DNA from: Cyanidium caldarium
Lineage: Eukaryota > Rhodophyta > Bangiophyceae > Cyanidiales > Cyanidiaceae
Direction of reading: 5' to 3'
Length of the DNA stretch: 64,000 nucleotides
Assembly: GCA_026184775.1 (NCBI GenBank)
Contig: JANCYW010000013.1
Coordinates: forward strand, 1-64,000
Below the pieces are notes generated by a model. It did no database searches. It was not told the origin of the DNA and saw only the letters and a program-made list of their open reading frames with translations. Positions 45,870 through 56,196 of the stretch are shown piece by piece; the stretch's first letter is position 1; every line of letters starts with the position of its first letter. The position numbers and the translations under genes are program-made.

Positions 45870-47314
45870 ATCAGATTGCGCATGATATCGGTGAGGTCGT
45901 CGAGCTGCCGCTGCAACTGCCGCGCCTCCCGCAACGTGACGCTGGAGCGACGGCCGGAAGAGGTCGGTCGCGGGGATGCGGGTGAGGGTCGCAGCGCCGG
46001 CGTCGGGGTGATGTTGCCGCTGCCGTCGACCGCTCCAGCTCCCGCCCGATGCGCGGCCAGCGCCTGCTCCAACCAGGCGACGACCTCGGGCGGCGGTGGT
46101 GGCGGCGGCGGCAACGTATACGTGTGGGCTGGCAATCCTGTCGGCACAGTAGGAGTCGCTGCCGACGGCGATGTTGACGCGGAAGCGCCAGCCGGCGGTA
46201 CCTCTGGCCTCCCCTCGGGTCTCCCCGCCGGCCGCGGCAACGGCGATGCTGGCGTGGCGGCGGCGGACGACTCGTTCCGCACCGGCCGAATCTCCCGCCG
46301 ACACGTCGGACAACTCATGCTGCGCTCCATCCACGACCGCAAACAGCTCACGTGGAATATGTGCCCGCAGTGCAGTTTCTTGGCGCCGCTCCCGCCGTGC
46401 ATCTCCTCGCGACAGATGATGCAAGTGCGGTCGCCGGACGCCAACTCCTCTTCGCTGGCGTCAGCAAACTCGGCGTGCATCGAACGCACCACCCGCCGGT
46501 ACCGAATAAAGTCCGCGAGACGACGTCGAAAGTGGCGAAAAGTCATACCCATATCCCGCATGATGTGAATCGGCAAGCTGTAGTACAGGTGGACGTACGC
46601 GAAGAAAGCAAAGTACGCGCACAACTGCAGAAAGGTGCTCACCAGCTCGTTCACAAACAGGAACATGCCCTTGTTGTCCCAGCTGCGCCCTCGCATCACC
46701 ACCATGTCCACCACGAACACCGCATACCGCACCGAGTGGCTCAGCAGGCCGATCAGCAGGATGGCGTACTCGAAGGCGAACATGGCCATGATGGAGGGGG
46801 CGCGCTGGCGAGCATGTCGCAGACAGTGCGCCAACATGCCCACGTCACTCAAGTGCAGCAGGATGAACAGCGCCACCAGACGCAGGTGCGTGCGCCGCGG
46901 CTGTGCCAACGCCGCCGCCTGCTGCTCCACAAAGTTCAGCCGCTCGTAACACAACCAGTGAAAAGCCTTGATGAAGAACATCACGCTGAACATGACGAGG
47001 AAGCGCGCGTTAAACTCGTGTCGCGAGAACACCGTCATCGCCAGAAACGACTCGATGATGGCCTCGCGCGCCCGCAAGTGCATGCGCTCCACCTCCACAA
47101 ACCGCAACGAGCCGAGCAACACCCGCTGCAAGATGCGCCCCAGCAGCACCAACGTCGCCAGACCCGCGTTGGCCGCCGACAAGCGCGCCGCCTTGGAGGC
47201 GTACAGGTAGGCCATGGCGTGATAGAAGGTGAGGCGCGAGTGGAACGCGTACGCCACCAGTCCCGCCAGCGCCACGTACGACAGCAAGATGTACGACTCG
47301 GTCGTGCGCGCCAT
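45800..47314 (-). CDS. HRD1: ERAD E3 ubiquitin ligase HRD1 (synoviolin)
   Basis: ER-membrane RING ligase that forms the retrotranslocation channel for misfolded proteins; 504 residues. Six or more membrane segments fill the first 260 residues (YILLSYVALAGLVAYAF, LATLVLLGRILQRVLLGSLR, FLVMFSVMFFIKAFHWLCYE and others), with FVEVERMHLRAREAIIES and AMTVFSRHEFNARF as in yeast Hrd1. The RING-H2 domain spans about 297-340: CIICREEM, LHCGHIFHVSCLRSWM and CPTCRREI supply all eight ligands. The tail is Pro/Ser/Thr-rich with a polyproline run. The ATG at 47314 starts right before the first segment. Its cofactor HRD3 is encoded 5.3 kb away, beyond RPC1. Confidence 0.93.
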   Translation of the reverse strand: MARTTESYILLSYVALAGLVAYAFHSRLTFYHAMAYLYASKAARLSAANAGLATLVLLGRILQRVLLGSLRFVEVERMHLRAREAIIESFLAMTVFSRHEFNARFLVMFSVMFFIKAFHWLCYERLNFVEQQAAALAQPRRTHLRLVALFILLHLSDVGMLAHCLRHARQRAPSIMAMFAFEYAILLIGLLSHSVRYAVFVVDMVVMRGRSWDNKGMFLFVNELVSTFLQLCAYFAFFAYVHLYYSLPIHIMRDMGMTFRHFRRRLADFIRYRRVVRSMHAEFADASEEELASGDRTCIICREEMHGGSGAKKLHCGHIFHVSCLRSWMERSMSCPTCRREIRPVRNESSAAATPASPLPRPAGRPEGRPEVPPAGASASTSPSAATPTVPTGLPAHTYTLPPPPPPPPEVVAWLEQALAAHRAGAGAVDGSGNITPTPALRPSPASPRPTSSGRRSSVTLREARQLQRQLDDLTDIMRNLIQRLESDVADGDTPNADGETDGS

Positions 47315-47566
47315 GAGAAGACGAACAGAGGAAGGAACCGGTGATGCGCGTGAAGCCTCCAGAGTGATGATGTCCTCTGGGAAAAGCGGCGCGTTTGCTG
47401 GTAGTGGTGACCTGCTCACCACTTTTGGGTATCCAACACGCTCGCCAAAGCTGGAGCACGCTGGCCGCAGCGTCGCGCGACAGGCCGTGGGGCGCAGCGC
47501 GACCGAAAGCCGCGACGACGCGGTGGCGATGTCGCGTGGGCGCCGTCGTCGGAGTGCCTTGCAACG

Positions 47567-47598
<32 letters not shown>

Positions 47599-47673
47599 GG
47601 AGAATGGCACGAGGTGTCTGAATGACTCAGCGTGACGGAGGAAGTAAGCAGTGTGTCACCGGCATCGATAAGG
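47315..47673. other. 359-bp divergent intergenic region (HRD1 / RPC1)
   Basis: Should hold both promoters. Contains the (GAC)n run at 47567-47597. An ATG at 47622 is out of frame with RPC1. Confidence 0.45.
47567..47597. repeat. (GAC)n trinucleotide repeat
   Basis: About ten uninterrupted GAC units between HRD1 and RPC1, outside either coding region. Confidence 0.85.
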
Positions 47674-50600
47674 ATGCCTGGATCAGCTTTTCGAGAGGGC
47701 GCGACGCTCGCAGACGGAGAGCCGCGGCCGACGTCCGCTCAGGCGCCGACCGACGGGCCGTTCCTCCTCCATCCGGATATCCCGTTCGACGGCGCCTATT
47801 ATGGCACTTGCACGTCGGTGTACGAGTCGCACGATCCACGGCCAGCGCCGGTGGTGGCGTGGGAGCGTCGGCGGCGCATTGTAGAGGCGCGGCACGTGTT
47901 GCCGCAGCTGGAGCGCGATATCGCCGCCTGCCGGTCGGCGCTGTCCGACGAAGCGGCAACGCCGCCGCCATCCGACGTGTCGCCTCTGGAGCAGAACCGG
48001 CGACGGCGATCACTACAGGTACGTTTGAATACCTGCTTGCTGCAGCGCGAACAAGCGTTGCGCCTGCTGGGCTGTCAGGCGGTGCCGCTGCGCAACGATG
48101 AACAGGCGCCGCTGGCCACGTTGCGCGAACTGCACTTTCAGTTGCCGTCGCCGGAGGACGTTCGACGGGCCTCGGTGGTGGCGGTGATGAACAAGCAGAT
48201 GTACACGCTCGATGGCGACATTGCGCCGCACGGCCCGCTGGACAAGCGCCTCGGCATCAGCGACAAGCACGAGATCTGTGCCACCTGCGGACAGAAGCTG
48301 GTGGACTGCATCGGCCATTTCGGGCACATTGAGCTGGTGCTGCCGGTGTACCACATGGGGTATGTGGCCGAGGTGCTGCACATCCTGCAGAGCATCTGCA
48401 AATCGTGCGGCCGGGTGCTGTTGCCGCCCGAGACGGCCGCCGAGACGCGGCAACGCTTGCGGGAGGCGCGCACCCGCGGTCTGTCCACGCGGACGGCAGC
48501 ACTGTCCCGGAATCTGCTGGAAGTCTGCAAACGCATTACGCTGTGCCCGCATTGCGGCGCGCCGAACGGCAGCGTGCGCAAAGTGACCGCGCCGCGCGAG
48601 TGGCTGGTGGCCACCGGCGCGCCGACGGATGCCGCTCGCGCCACCGCCGACGGCAGTCGTGCGGGGGTCCGCCCCACCGCCACCACCACCACCACCACCG
48701 GCATCCCCGGCGTGCCGCGATTCGTGCATGAATGCCGCCGACGACACCCCGCCTCGCGCAAGCATTCGGCAGGAGCGCGTGCCGACGCCCGACATCGCCG
48801 GGAACGGTTGCACGGAGAGGTGTGGCAAGCGGGAGGCGAATTGACGCGCACCGCCCCGACCGACGGCCGCCCCGAAGATGACAAGTTGGAGAGGGAGCTG
48901 GAGGACGACGAGGCGCCCGCGCCCGACCTCGCTCCGACCAAGCGCCCATTCGAGCTCACTCCCCTGCACGTGTGGCAGCTGCTGCGGCGCATCCCCGACG
49001 ACGAAGCCGAACTGTTCGACATGGAGCGCGGCTGTAGCCGTCCCGAGGACCTGCTGATCACCGCCATGCCGGTGCCGCCGGTGTGCATCCGGCCCAGTTT
49101 GCGCGACGACCCCGCACACGGCACCCGCGAGGACGACCTGACGGTGCAGCTGGTGGACATTCTGGCGGCCAACTGGCACCTCAACGAGCAGATGGCGCGC
49201 GGTAGCGAGCTCTCCAAACTGATGGAGACCTGGGATCACCTGCAGCTGTGCGTGGCACGATACCTCTACGGCGAGACCGCCGCCGCCGCCGCCGCCAGCA
49301 CTGCCGTTCACGCCAAACCGCAGCTCGGCCTGCGACAACGTCTGCGCGGCAAACAGGGCCGCTTCCGCGGCAACCTGTCGGGCAAGCGCGTCGATTTCTC
49401 GTCGCGCACGGTCATCTCGCCCGACCCGCACCTGGAAGTGTTTCAGGTGGGCGTGCCGCTGCGCATCGCCCGCGCTCTCACCATACCCGAACCGGTGACC
49501 GCCGGCAACGCTGCACAACTGCGGGCGGCGGTGTTGCGCGGACCGGAGCAGCACCCGGGCGCCAATTTCGTGCTCTTCCCCGACGGCAGCAAGCGCTTCC
49601 TCAAGTACGGCGATCGAGAGCGGGTGGCGCGCGCCCTCACCACCGGCTGTGTGGTGGAGCGGCATCTGGTTGACGACGACGTGGTGCTGTTCAACCGGCA
49701 GCCGTCGCTGCACCGCCTCTCCATCATGGCGCATCGGGTGCGAGTGATGCCCGGGCGCACGTTCCGCTTCAACGAGTGCGTGTGTGCGCCGTACAATGCC
49801 GATTTCGACGGCGACGAGATGAACTTGCACGTACCGCAGACCGCGGAGGCGCGCATCGAGGCGCTGGAGCTGCTGTCGGTGGTGCGCAATCTGAACACGC
49901 CGCGCAACGGTGAGCCGCTCATCGCGTGCACGCAGGATTTCATCACCGCGCTGCACTTGCTGACCGGCAAGGATGTGTTCTACGGGCGCGCCGCCGCCAT
50001 GCAGTGTGTGGCATGGGCCACAGACGCCTGCAGCAGTGCTGACTGCGGCGGGGAGACGTGGACGGTGCGGCGACTGCCCGAACCGGCCATCCTGGCGCCG
50101 GTGCCGCTGTGGACCGGCAAGCAGCTCTTCACCGTGGTCGTGCGGGCGGACGGTCGCGTGCCGCCCGATTCATGGCGCGCGGTGTGTTGCGACGGCGCTG
50201 AGAAAGCCTATTCTGGTCACGAGGGCCCGTTCTGTCCGCACGATGGCTACGTGCAGGTGCGCGGCGGGGAGCTGTTGGCCGGACAGGTGGGCAAACGCAC
50301 GCTCGGTGTCAACTCGCACTGCTCCCTGCTGTACGTGCTATCGCGAACGGTGAGTGCCGAGGCGGCTGCGTTGTGCATGGGACGCCTGGCCCGCTTCGCC
50401 GCGCGGTGGCTGTCGGAGTATGGCTTCAGTTTCGGGGTGGATGACGTGCGGCCGGGCGCGCCGCTGGAACGCGCCAAAGCGCGCCTGCTCCGGCACGGGT
50501 ACCACCGGGTGGACGCGCTCCTCGCCGATTACCGCGCCGGCCGCATCCGCCCGCGGCCCGGTTGCACGATGGCGGAGACGCTCGAGTCGCTCATCAACCA

Positions 50601-52608
50601 GACGCTGAGCGATCTGCGCGAGCAGACGGGCACGCTGTGCCTGCGTCGCCTACAGCGCGGCAACGCACCCATGACCATGGCCATGTGCGGCGCCAAGGGC
50701 AGCACCATCAACATCTCGCAGATGGTGGCGTGCGTCGGGCAGCAGACGGTGGGCGGCACCCGCGTGCCTCCGGGTTTCTATCGGCGCACGCTGCCGCATT
50801 TCGCCCGCGGCGACCAGACCCCGGCGGCGGGCGGCTTTGTGGCCAACTCGTTTCACTCCGGCATGAGCGCCACCGAGTTTTTCTTCCACTCCATGGCGGG
50901 GCGCGAGGGTCTCGTGGACACGGCGGTGAAGACCGCCGAGACCGGTTATCTGCAGCGGCGGCTGATGAAGGCGCTGGAGGATCTGCGCGCCGAGTACGAT
51001 GGCACGGCGCGCACCAGCGACGGCGCGGTGGTGCAGTTTGTGAGCGGTGGGGATGGGCTGGATGCGGCGGAGATGGAGGGCGGCGGTGGAGGGGCGGTCG
51101 ATTGGACGCGCTGGCTGCACACCGTGCGATGGATGCATCCTCCGGAGCGGGAGCCGGAGGTGATGGATGCAGAGCAGCAACAGCAGCAGCGGACGGAATG
51201 GAGGCGGCGGCGGTGGCGGCTGTTGACGCTGATGCCGCCGTCGGAACGCCGGATCGCCGAACGGGCATTGGACGCGGCATCGCCGCCGTTGACCGTTTCG
51301 CAATGGCACGCGCTGACGGCCACGGTCCGTCGACAGATGCAGCGGGCGTGTCTGCAACCGGGCACGGCGGTGGGCGCGCTGGCCGCCCAGTCCGTGGGCG
51401 AGCCCTCCACTCAGATGACCCTCAAGACGTTCCATTTCGCCGGCGTGGCCAGTATGAACATCACTCAGGGCGTGCCGCGCATCAAGGAACTGATGAATGC
51501 CGTGCAGGACATTGCCACCCCACTGGTGACCGTCAGCGCGTGGGACATGTCGGGGTCGGCATCGACGACGACCGTCGACACGGCGGTGCAGCGCGAGTTG
51601 GCGCACGCGCGACAGGTGTTGGCGCGGCTGGAACGCGTCACCCTCGGTCAGTTGCTGTTGCGACAGCAGGTGATATGGGAGGCGCACGGCGCGTGGATGC
51701 ATTTGGTGTTGCGCGCCGACCTGGACGCAGAACGCCTACAACGCCTTCTCTCCCAAGACACCGCCTTGCGCCTGGGTGGCAACGGAGAGGGAGCGGGCGG
51801 GACGGTGCAGACGTGGGCGGACCGCCGCACCGGCCACCTCCACCTCCGCATCGACTTGAGTGGTCGTCGCGGTGCCGACGTGGATGCCGAGCTGGGGCGC
51901 CTGAAACGACTGCTGCCGCAGGTGGTGCTGCAAGGCGTGCCCGGCGTCAAGCGGGCGGTGGTGAGCGCGGCGCTGCCGGGGATGGCGCTGTCGTCGATAT
52001 CGCCCGCCGCCCACTACCACCTCCTGGCCGAGACCGACGACCTGCGCTCCCTGATGAACTTGGAGGGCGTCGACGCGCGGTACGTCACCTGCAACCACGT
52101 GTTGGTGGTCGAGCGCGTGCTGGGCACCGAGGCCGCTCGCGCCACCATCATCCACGAGATGCTGGCGACGATGGCCTCGCACGGCATCACCGTGGACGCG
52201 CGACACGTCCAGCTGCTGGCGGATGTGATGACCTGTCGCGGGCCGGTGCTGGGCGTGACGCGCTTCGGTATCGGGCGTATGCGCTCCAGCACGCTGATGC
52301 TGGCCAGTTTCGAGAACACCGTCGACCACCTGTTCGAGGCGGCGGTGCACGGACGTTGCGATCCGGTGGCCGGGGTGAGCGAGTGCGTCATCATGGGCAA
52401 GCCGGTGCCACTCGGCACGGGCATGTTTCAGGTGGGATGGGAGGAGGAGGCGGTGGCGGTGGAGCCGGAGGAGGCGGACAAGGTGGAGAGGGCGACGAAG
52501 CGACGCGGTAGTACGGGCAGGGACGGGAGGGTGTTGTTGGAGGCGGAGCGCTGCTTGTGTTGGCAACGGAGCGGTTCGGAACCAGGCTCGATAAGGGGAT
52601 CTCTATAG
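47674..52608 (+). CDS. RPC1: RNA polymerase III largest subunit (RPC1)
   Basis: Catalytic subunit of the enzyme that makes tRNA and 5S rRNA; 1644 residues (human 1390). Pol III identity is shown by APHGPLDKRLGISDKHEICA and TCGQKLVDCIGHFGHIELVL at the clamp zinc site (first Cys near 202). Then come CKSCGRVLLPP, GKQGRFRGNLSGKRVDFSSR, the catalytic NADFDGDEMN (D710, D712, D714), the bridge-helix region with FHSGMSATEFFFHSMAGREG, and AAQSVGEPSTQMTLKTFHFA in the trigger loop. It lacks a heptad CTD. Extra length lies in about 130 N-terminal residues, an acidic insert at about 330-430 and one near 1130-1180. The ATG at 47674 is the first in frame. Its TAG abuts the HRD3 stop. Confidence 0.95.
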   Translation: MPGSAFREGATLADGEPRPTSAQAPTDGPFLLHPDIPFDGAYYGTCTSVYESHDPRPAPVVAWERRRRIVEARHVLPQLERDIAACRSALSDEAATPPPSDVSPLEQNRRRRSLQVRLNTCLLQREQALRLLGCQAVPLRNDEQAPLATLRELHFQLPSPEDVRRASVVAVMNKQMYTLDGDIAPHGPLDKRLGISDKHEICATCGQKLVDCIGHFGHIELVLPVYHMGYVAEVLHILQSICKSCGRVLLPPETAAETRQRLREARTRGLSTRTAALSRNLLEVCKRITLCPHCGAPNGSVRKVTAPREWLVATGAPTDAARATADGSRAGVRPTATTTTTTGIPGVPRFVHECRRRHPASRKHSAGARADARHRRERLHGEVWQAGGELTRTAPTDGRPEDDKLERELEDDEAPAPDLAPTKRPFELTPLHVWQLLRRIPDDEAELFDMERGCSRPEDLLITAMPVPPVCIRPSLRDDPAHGTREDDLTVQLVDILAANWHLNEQMARGSELSKLMETWDHLQLCVARYLYGETAAAAAASTAVHAKPQLGLRQRLRGKQGRFRGNLSGKRVDFSSRTVISPDPHLEVFQVGVPLRIARALTIPEPVTAGNAAQLRAAVLRGPEQHPGANFVLFPDGSKRFLKYGDRERVARALTTGCVVERHLVDDDVVLFNRQPSLHRLSIMAHRVRVMPGRTFRFNECVCAPYNADFDGDEMNLHVPQTAEARIEALELLSVVRNLNTPRNGEPLIACTQDFITALHLLTGKDVFYGRAAAMQCVAWATDACSSADCGGETWTVRRLPEPAILAPVPLWTGKQLFTVVVRADGRVPPDSWRAVCCDGAEKAYSGHEGPFCPHDGYVQVRGGELLAGQVGKRTLGVNSHCSLLYVLSRTVSAEAAALCMGRLARFAARWLSEYGFSFGVDDVRPGAPLERAKARLLRHGYHRVDALLADYRAGRIRPRPGCTMAETLESLINQTLSDLREQTGTLCLRRLQRGNAPMTMAMCGAKGSTINISQMVACVGQQTVGGTRVPPGFYRRTLPHFARGDQTPAAGGFVANSFHSGMSATEFFFHSMAGREGLVDTAVKTAETGYLQRRLMKALEDLRAEYDGTARTSDGAVVQFVSGGDGLDAAEMEGGGGGAVDWTRWLHTVRWMHPPEREPEVMDAEQQQQQRTEWRRRRWRLLTLMPPSERRIAERALDAASPPLTVSQWHALTATVRRQMQRACLQPGTAVGALAAQSVGEPSTQMTLKTFHFAGVASMNITQGVPRIKELMNAVQDIATPLVTVSAWDMSGSASTTTVDTAVQRELAHARQVLARLERVTLGQLLLRQQVIWEAHGAWMHLVLRADLDAERLQRLLSQDTALRLGGNGEGAGGTVQTWADRRTGHLHLRIDLSGRRGADVDAELGRLKRLLPQVVLQGVPGVKRAVVSAALPGMALSSISPAAHYHLLAETDDLRSLMNLEGVDARYVTCNHVLVVERVLGTEAARATIIHEMLATMASHGITVDARHVQLLADVMTCRGPVLGVTRFGIGRMRSSTLMLASFENTVDHLFEAAVHGRCDPVAGVSECVIMGKPVPLGTGMFQVGWEEEAVAVEPEEADKVERATKRRGSTGRDGRVLLEAERCLCWQRSGSEPGSIRGSL

Positions 52609-55600
52609 CCCGTTGATGCTTTCATCGGCATGCGCGTGGGGTGCGTGCCGGTGCAGCGCGGAAGGCCATTTCCGGCGCAGCGCCATCTTGGCCAGCACCG
52701 CCACCGCCAGCAGCAGCAGCCAGAGCGGCAGGCCGTGGTGCGCGCACAACGCGGACCACACCGCCGGCCACACGGGACGGTGCGGCCGGGCGCTGGATGT
52801 CGAGGCAGTGGGTGCGCTCGGTATGCGACGCGGTAGCAACCACCGCAACGCCTCCCGCCACGGTGCGAGGCGGCGGTACAGGCGCGCCCAGACGATAGCC
52901 AGTGTGGCCGGCAGCCACGCTTCTGCAGGTTGCAGGCGGCGCGCCGCCTCCCAACAGCGTTCCGCCAGGTGCCAGTCGCGTTGCAGCCCGCCGTGGCCCC
53001 GGGCGTACATGCAGCCGATGTAGAACATGGCCTCGGCGCTGCCGTGGTCGGCGGCCTTGCGATAAAAGCGCAACGCTGTCGACGCATCCCGATCCGCCAC
53101 TGCCACTGCCGCCGCTGCATTCGCCCCGCCAGCCGTCGTTTCGCGTCGCGGCGCCCGTGCCGCCCGGTGCACCTCGCGCACGTAAAACCCATCGCCTACC
53201 TGCACCATCGCTTGGACGTTGCCGTTCATCGCCGACATCAACGCATAGCGCGACGCCCGCCGTCCGCTCTCGTCGGCATCCCCCGGCGCTGGCCCGTACC
53301 GCAGCAGTACCGCCGCATTGTACTGGGCCACTTCCACGCCCGCCTCGGCCGCCTGCGCAAACCGCCACAACGCCGTGTCCAGCGCATCCGTCGCCGCCGC
53401 CGCCGCCGCCGCCGCCGCGTGGCCGCCGGCTCCACGACGCCCGTCACCACTCCCGACGCCGCTCTCGTCAAACGCCAGACGCCCGGCCTCCACCAGCCCC
53501 TGCCCGTACAAGCCGGCCTCGGCCACCCGCCGATACGCGGTGGCCACGTCCAGACAATCGCTGTGGCCGACGCCGCCCTCCATCAACCGCGCCGCGCGAT
53601 ACGTGGCCAGCACGTGGCCGTGGCGCGCCGCCTCCGCAAAATACGCCAACGCCCGCAGGCGGTCGCGCAGCTGCACCCCGGGGACGCCTTCGGCGTGCAA
53701 CATGCCCAGGTTGAACTTGGCCTCCACGTTGCCGCGCTCGGCCGCCAAGCGGAACAGTCGCAGCGCCTCGGGCGCGTTCGGCTCGGTCCCCATGCCCATC
53801 AGATACATATACGCCAGGCCGTTGAGCGCCGTGGGGTTGTACTGGGCGGCGGCGGCGCGATAATATCGCAGTGCCGATTGGTTGTTGAGCGGCACACCGA
53901 TGCCGCGCGCGTACATGTACCCGAGGTTGACCAGCGCTTGCGCATCGCCCACCCGCGCCGCCTGTTCAAAGTAGTGGCGAGCGCGCTCGCGATCTTGCGG
54001 CAGGCCGCGGGCACCGTGAAAGTACAGGCCGCCCAGGGCGAGCTGGGCGCGCGGATCACCGCGGTCGGCAGCGTGGCGATAATACTGCACGATCTCGTCC
54101 TCCAGCGAGGGTGCGGCAGCGTAGCCGCGCAGGGGGCGCCCGGGGCGCCTGGCGGTGCGCCCCGGCCAATCTGCACCCCCGGCAGCAACAGTGTCGGAGG
54201 AAGAGCGTGTCGACGAGGAGGATACTTGTCGTTCGGGCGGCGGCGACGACTCGGCGGTCGCGGAACGCACTCGCCGATGCCGCAGCCATCTCGCCGCCCG
54301 CCGCAACCGATACACCTCGTCGGGGGTGAAGCGCGCGCCCTCCATGCTCTCCTCGGCGGGCGTCGACGTCAATCGCTGTCGAATGCCCACCGTCAAGCGC
54401 AGCACCGCCTCGTCCGGGCGGTCGCCGGCAGCAGAAGCCGTGCCACGCCACGAGTTGCCCTGCTGCTCGGTCAACTGCTCGCGTTCGATCAACTCCAGTG
54501 CCGCCTGTTTTGCAGCCTTTTTGTAAAAGTGCAGGGCGAGCGGACAGTTGGCGGCCACGCCGCCGTAGCCGTGCAAGTATCGGAAACCCAGCGCCATCTG
54601 GGCGTAGGCGTTGCCGCCGGTTGCGGCTACCTGCCAGTGCGCCAACGCCCGCCACACACCGATGGGCGCACTGCCGTTGACCGTCCACGCTGGCCGCCAG
54701 CCGGACAAGTTGGCCGCGTACAACATACCAGCCAGCGCGTGCGCATCCGGGTGGCCGACCTCCAGCGCCCGCTCCAGGTAGCGGGTGGCAAGTTGCGGGC
54801 GCGCCGCCAAGCCGCTGGGCACATCGCCGGAAAAGTGCAGCGCTGCCAAACTGGCCACCGCACCCTCATGGCCTAGATCTGCAGCGCGTTCCAGCTTGCG
54901 CAGCACCTCGGATAGGTCGCCGTGCTGATACAGCAGCGACTCCGCCTCGGCGACCAGTTCATTGGCTTCGGTGTCCTCGGCGCTCCACTGGTTGTCCGGT
55001 GGGTCGGCATCCCCGCCGGCGTTCTCCTGGCGGTGCCCTTCCGCCTCCATCAGCAGATTCTCCAGCGTCTGCAGCTCCTCCTCCCACACCGCTTGCAGTT
55101 TGATCAGACTGTTGTGGAAGGTGGCCAACGGAAACAGTCGTGGCGACAGCTCCGCATCGGCAACGCTCAGTCGAACACGCGCATCCTCCGCTCGCTGCAA
55201 CGCCTCCGACAGCACTTGGCGCACCTCCTGCCGCAGTTTCGCCAGATCGTCTCGCAAGCGGCGGCGCAGAGACTCGATGTCGGCAGCGGACGTCACTTCC
55301 GATGATGGAATGGCGTCCTCGGTCGTCGTTACCAACGCTTGCGCCTGCACGTGCAGCGCGTGCAGCTGCGATGCCAACACCGGCAGCCGTTGAAAAGCAT
55401 ACTCGGCCAGCACGGAAAACGCCTCTTTCAGCACTTCCGATCCGGCCGCCGAGGTGTCTCGCAGCGCCAGCTTGGCTTGCAGATGCATGTCGGCCGTCTG
55501 TCGCAACACGCGCCCGTTTCGAGCATTCACGTCATTCAACCCCAACGACTCCACGACCAGCTCTTCGGCCGTCAAGCGCGGTTGTTGTTTTGGCGCCGCG

Positions 55601-56196
55601 GCCTCTCCATCAGACTTGCGTTCCGGCTCGTCGTCCGCCCCATCCATGGCCGCTGGATATCTCCACTCGCCGAGGCGGCGTACGCGCGCCGACTCCGCCT
55701 TGGACGCTGCGCGCCGCATATATTCCCGCTCGTCCAGCAGCGTGTCTAGGTCCCAGGGCGACTCCGGCTCGTCTCCGTCACCGCCTCGCTCGCCCGGCGG
55801 CAGCGGCGTCTGGCCGGTATGCCGATCCGCTCCGTTCGGTGGTCGTTCGGCGGCGGCGGCGCTGTCGTCTCCGTGACGATCCTCTGGTTCCGTCGAGGGC
55901 GCGTCCTCCCCCAGAGACGTGCGCCGCTCCTCGACTGGTTTCGCAACTTCCGGTTCATCGCCCGCAACTGATTCCGCCGGAGCGTCTCGAGCGGCCCGTG
56001 GCGTGGTCTCTGTTGGCGTCGGCGATGGCTCTGCTGCAGCCGCGGCGACCAGCGAGCCGCCTCCCCGCGCGCACACGCCCCGGTGTAGCGGCCTCCGACC
56101 AAGTGGCTCTTGGTGAAAGTGCCACGCCGCTAGCGACACCAGAAAGAGAAACAAGAGCGACAGACGCCGCCGGCGCCTCGCGTCACTCCACCCCAT
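52603..56196 (-). CDS. HRD3: ERAD cofactor HRD3/SEL1L
   Basis: Partner of HRD1 that recruits misfolded glycoproteins in the ER lumen; 1197 residues. An N-terminal signal (LSLLFLFLVSLAAWHF, about 13-28) is followed by 220 low-complexity residues, a helical region, then many Sel1-like repeats (A-x-x-x-L-G-x-x-Y/G pattern), for example AQLALGGLYFHGARGLPQDR, ALVNLGYMYARGIGVPLNNQ and AKFNLGMLHAEGVPGVQLRD. The last repeat GLQRDWHLAERCWEAARRLQ resembles the conserved HRD3/SEL1L end, and one membrane segment follows (LPLWLLLLAVAVLAKMAL) with a short cytosolic tail. It is longer than human SEL1L (794) through N-terminal acidic sequence. Stop overlaps RPC1 in the hexamer CTATAG. Confidence 0.9.
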   Translation of the reverse strand: MGWSDARRRRRLSLLFLFLVSLAAWHFHQEPLGRRPLHRGVCARGGGSLVAAAAAEPSPTPTETTPRAARDAPAESVAGDEPEVAKPVEERRTSLGEDAPSTEPEDRHGDDSAAAAERPPNGADRHTGQTPLPPGERGGDGDEPESPWDLDTLLDEREYMRRAASKAESARVRRLGEWRYPAAMDGADDEPERKSDGEAAAPKQQPRLTAEELVVESLGLNDVNARNGRVLRQTADMHLQAKLALRDTSAAGSEVLKEAFSVLAEYAFQRLPVLASQLHALHVQAQALVTTTEDAIPSSEVTSAADIESLRRRLRDDLAKLRQEVRQVLSEALQRAEDARVRLSVADAELSPRLFPLATFHNSLIKLQAVWEEELQTLENLLMEAEGHRQENAGGDADPPDNQWSAEDTEANELVAEAESLLYQHGDLSEVLRKLERAADLGHEGAVASLAALHFSGDVPSGLAARPQLATRYLERALEVGHPDAHALAGMLYAANLSGWRPAWTVNGSAPIGVWRALAHWQVAATGGNAYAQMALGFRYLHGYGGVAANCPLALHFYKKAAKQAALELIEREQLTEQQGNSWRGTASAAGDRPDEAVLRLTVGIRQRLTSTPAEESMEGARFTPDEVYRLRRAARWLRHRRVRSATAESSPPPERQVSSSSTRSSSDTVAAGGADWPGRTARRPGRPLRGYAAAPSLEDEIVQYYRHAADRGDPRAQLALGGLYFHGARGLPQDRERARHYFEQAARVGDAQALVNLGYMYARGIGVPLNNQSALRYYRAAAAQYNPTALNGLAYMYLMGMGTEPNAPEALRLFRLAAERGNVEAKFNLGMLHAEGVPGVQLRDRLRALAYFAEAARHGHVLATYRAARLMEGGVGHSDCLDVATAYRRVAEAGLYGQGLVEAGRLAFDESGVGSGDGRRGAGGHAAAAAAAAATDALDTALWRFAQAAEAGVEVAQYNAAVLLRYGPAPGDADESGRRASRYALMSAMNGNVQAMVQVGDGFYVREVHRAARAPRRETTAGGANAAAAVAVADRDASTALRFYRKAADHGSAEAMFYIGCMYARGHGGLQRDWHLAERCWEAARRLQPAEAWLPATLAIVWARLYRRLAPWREALRWLLPRRIPSAPTASTSSARPHRPVWPAVWSALCAHHGLPLWLLLLAVAVLAKMALRRKWPSALHRHAPHAHADESINGL

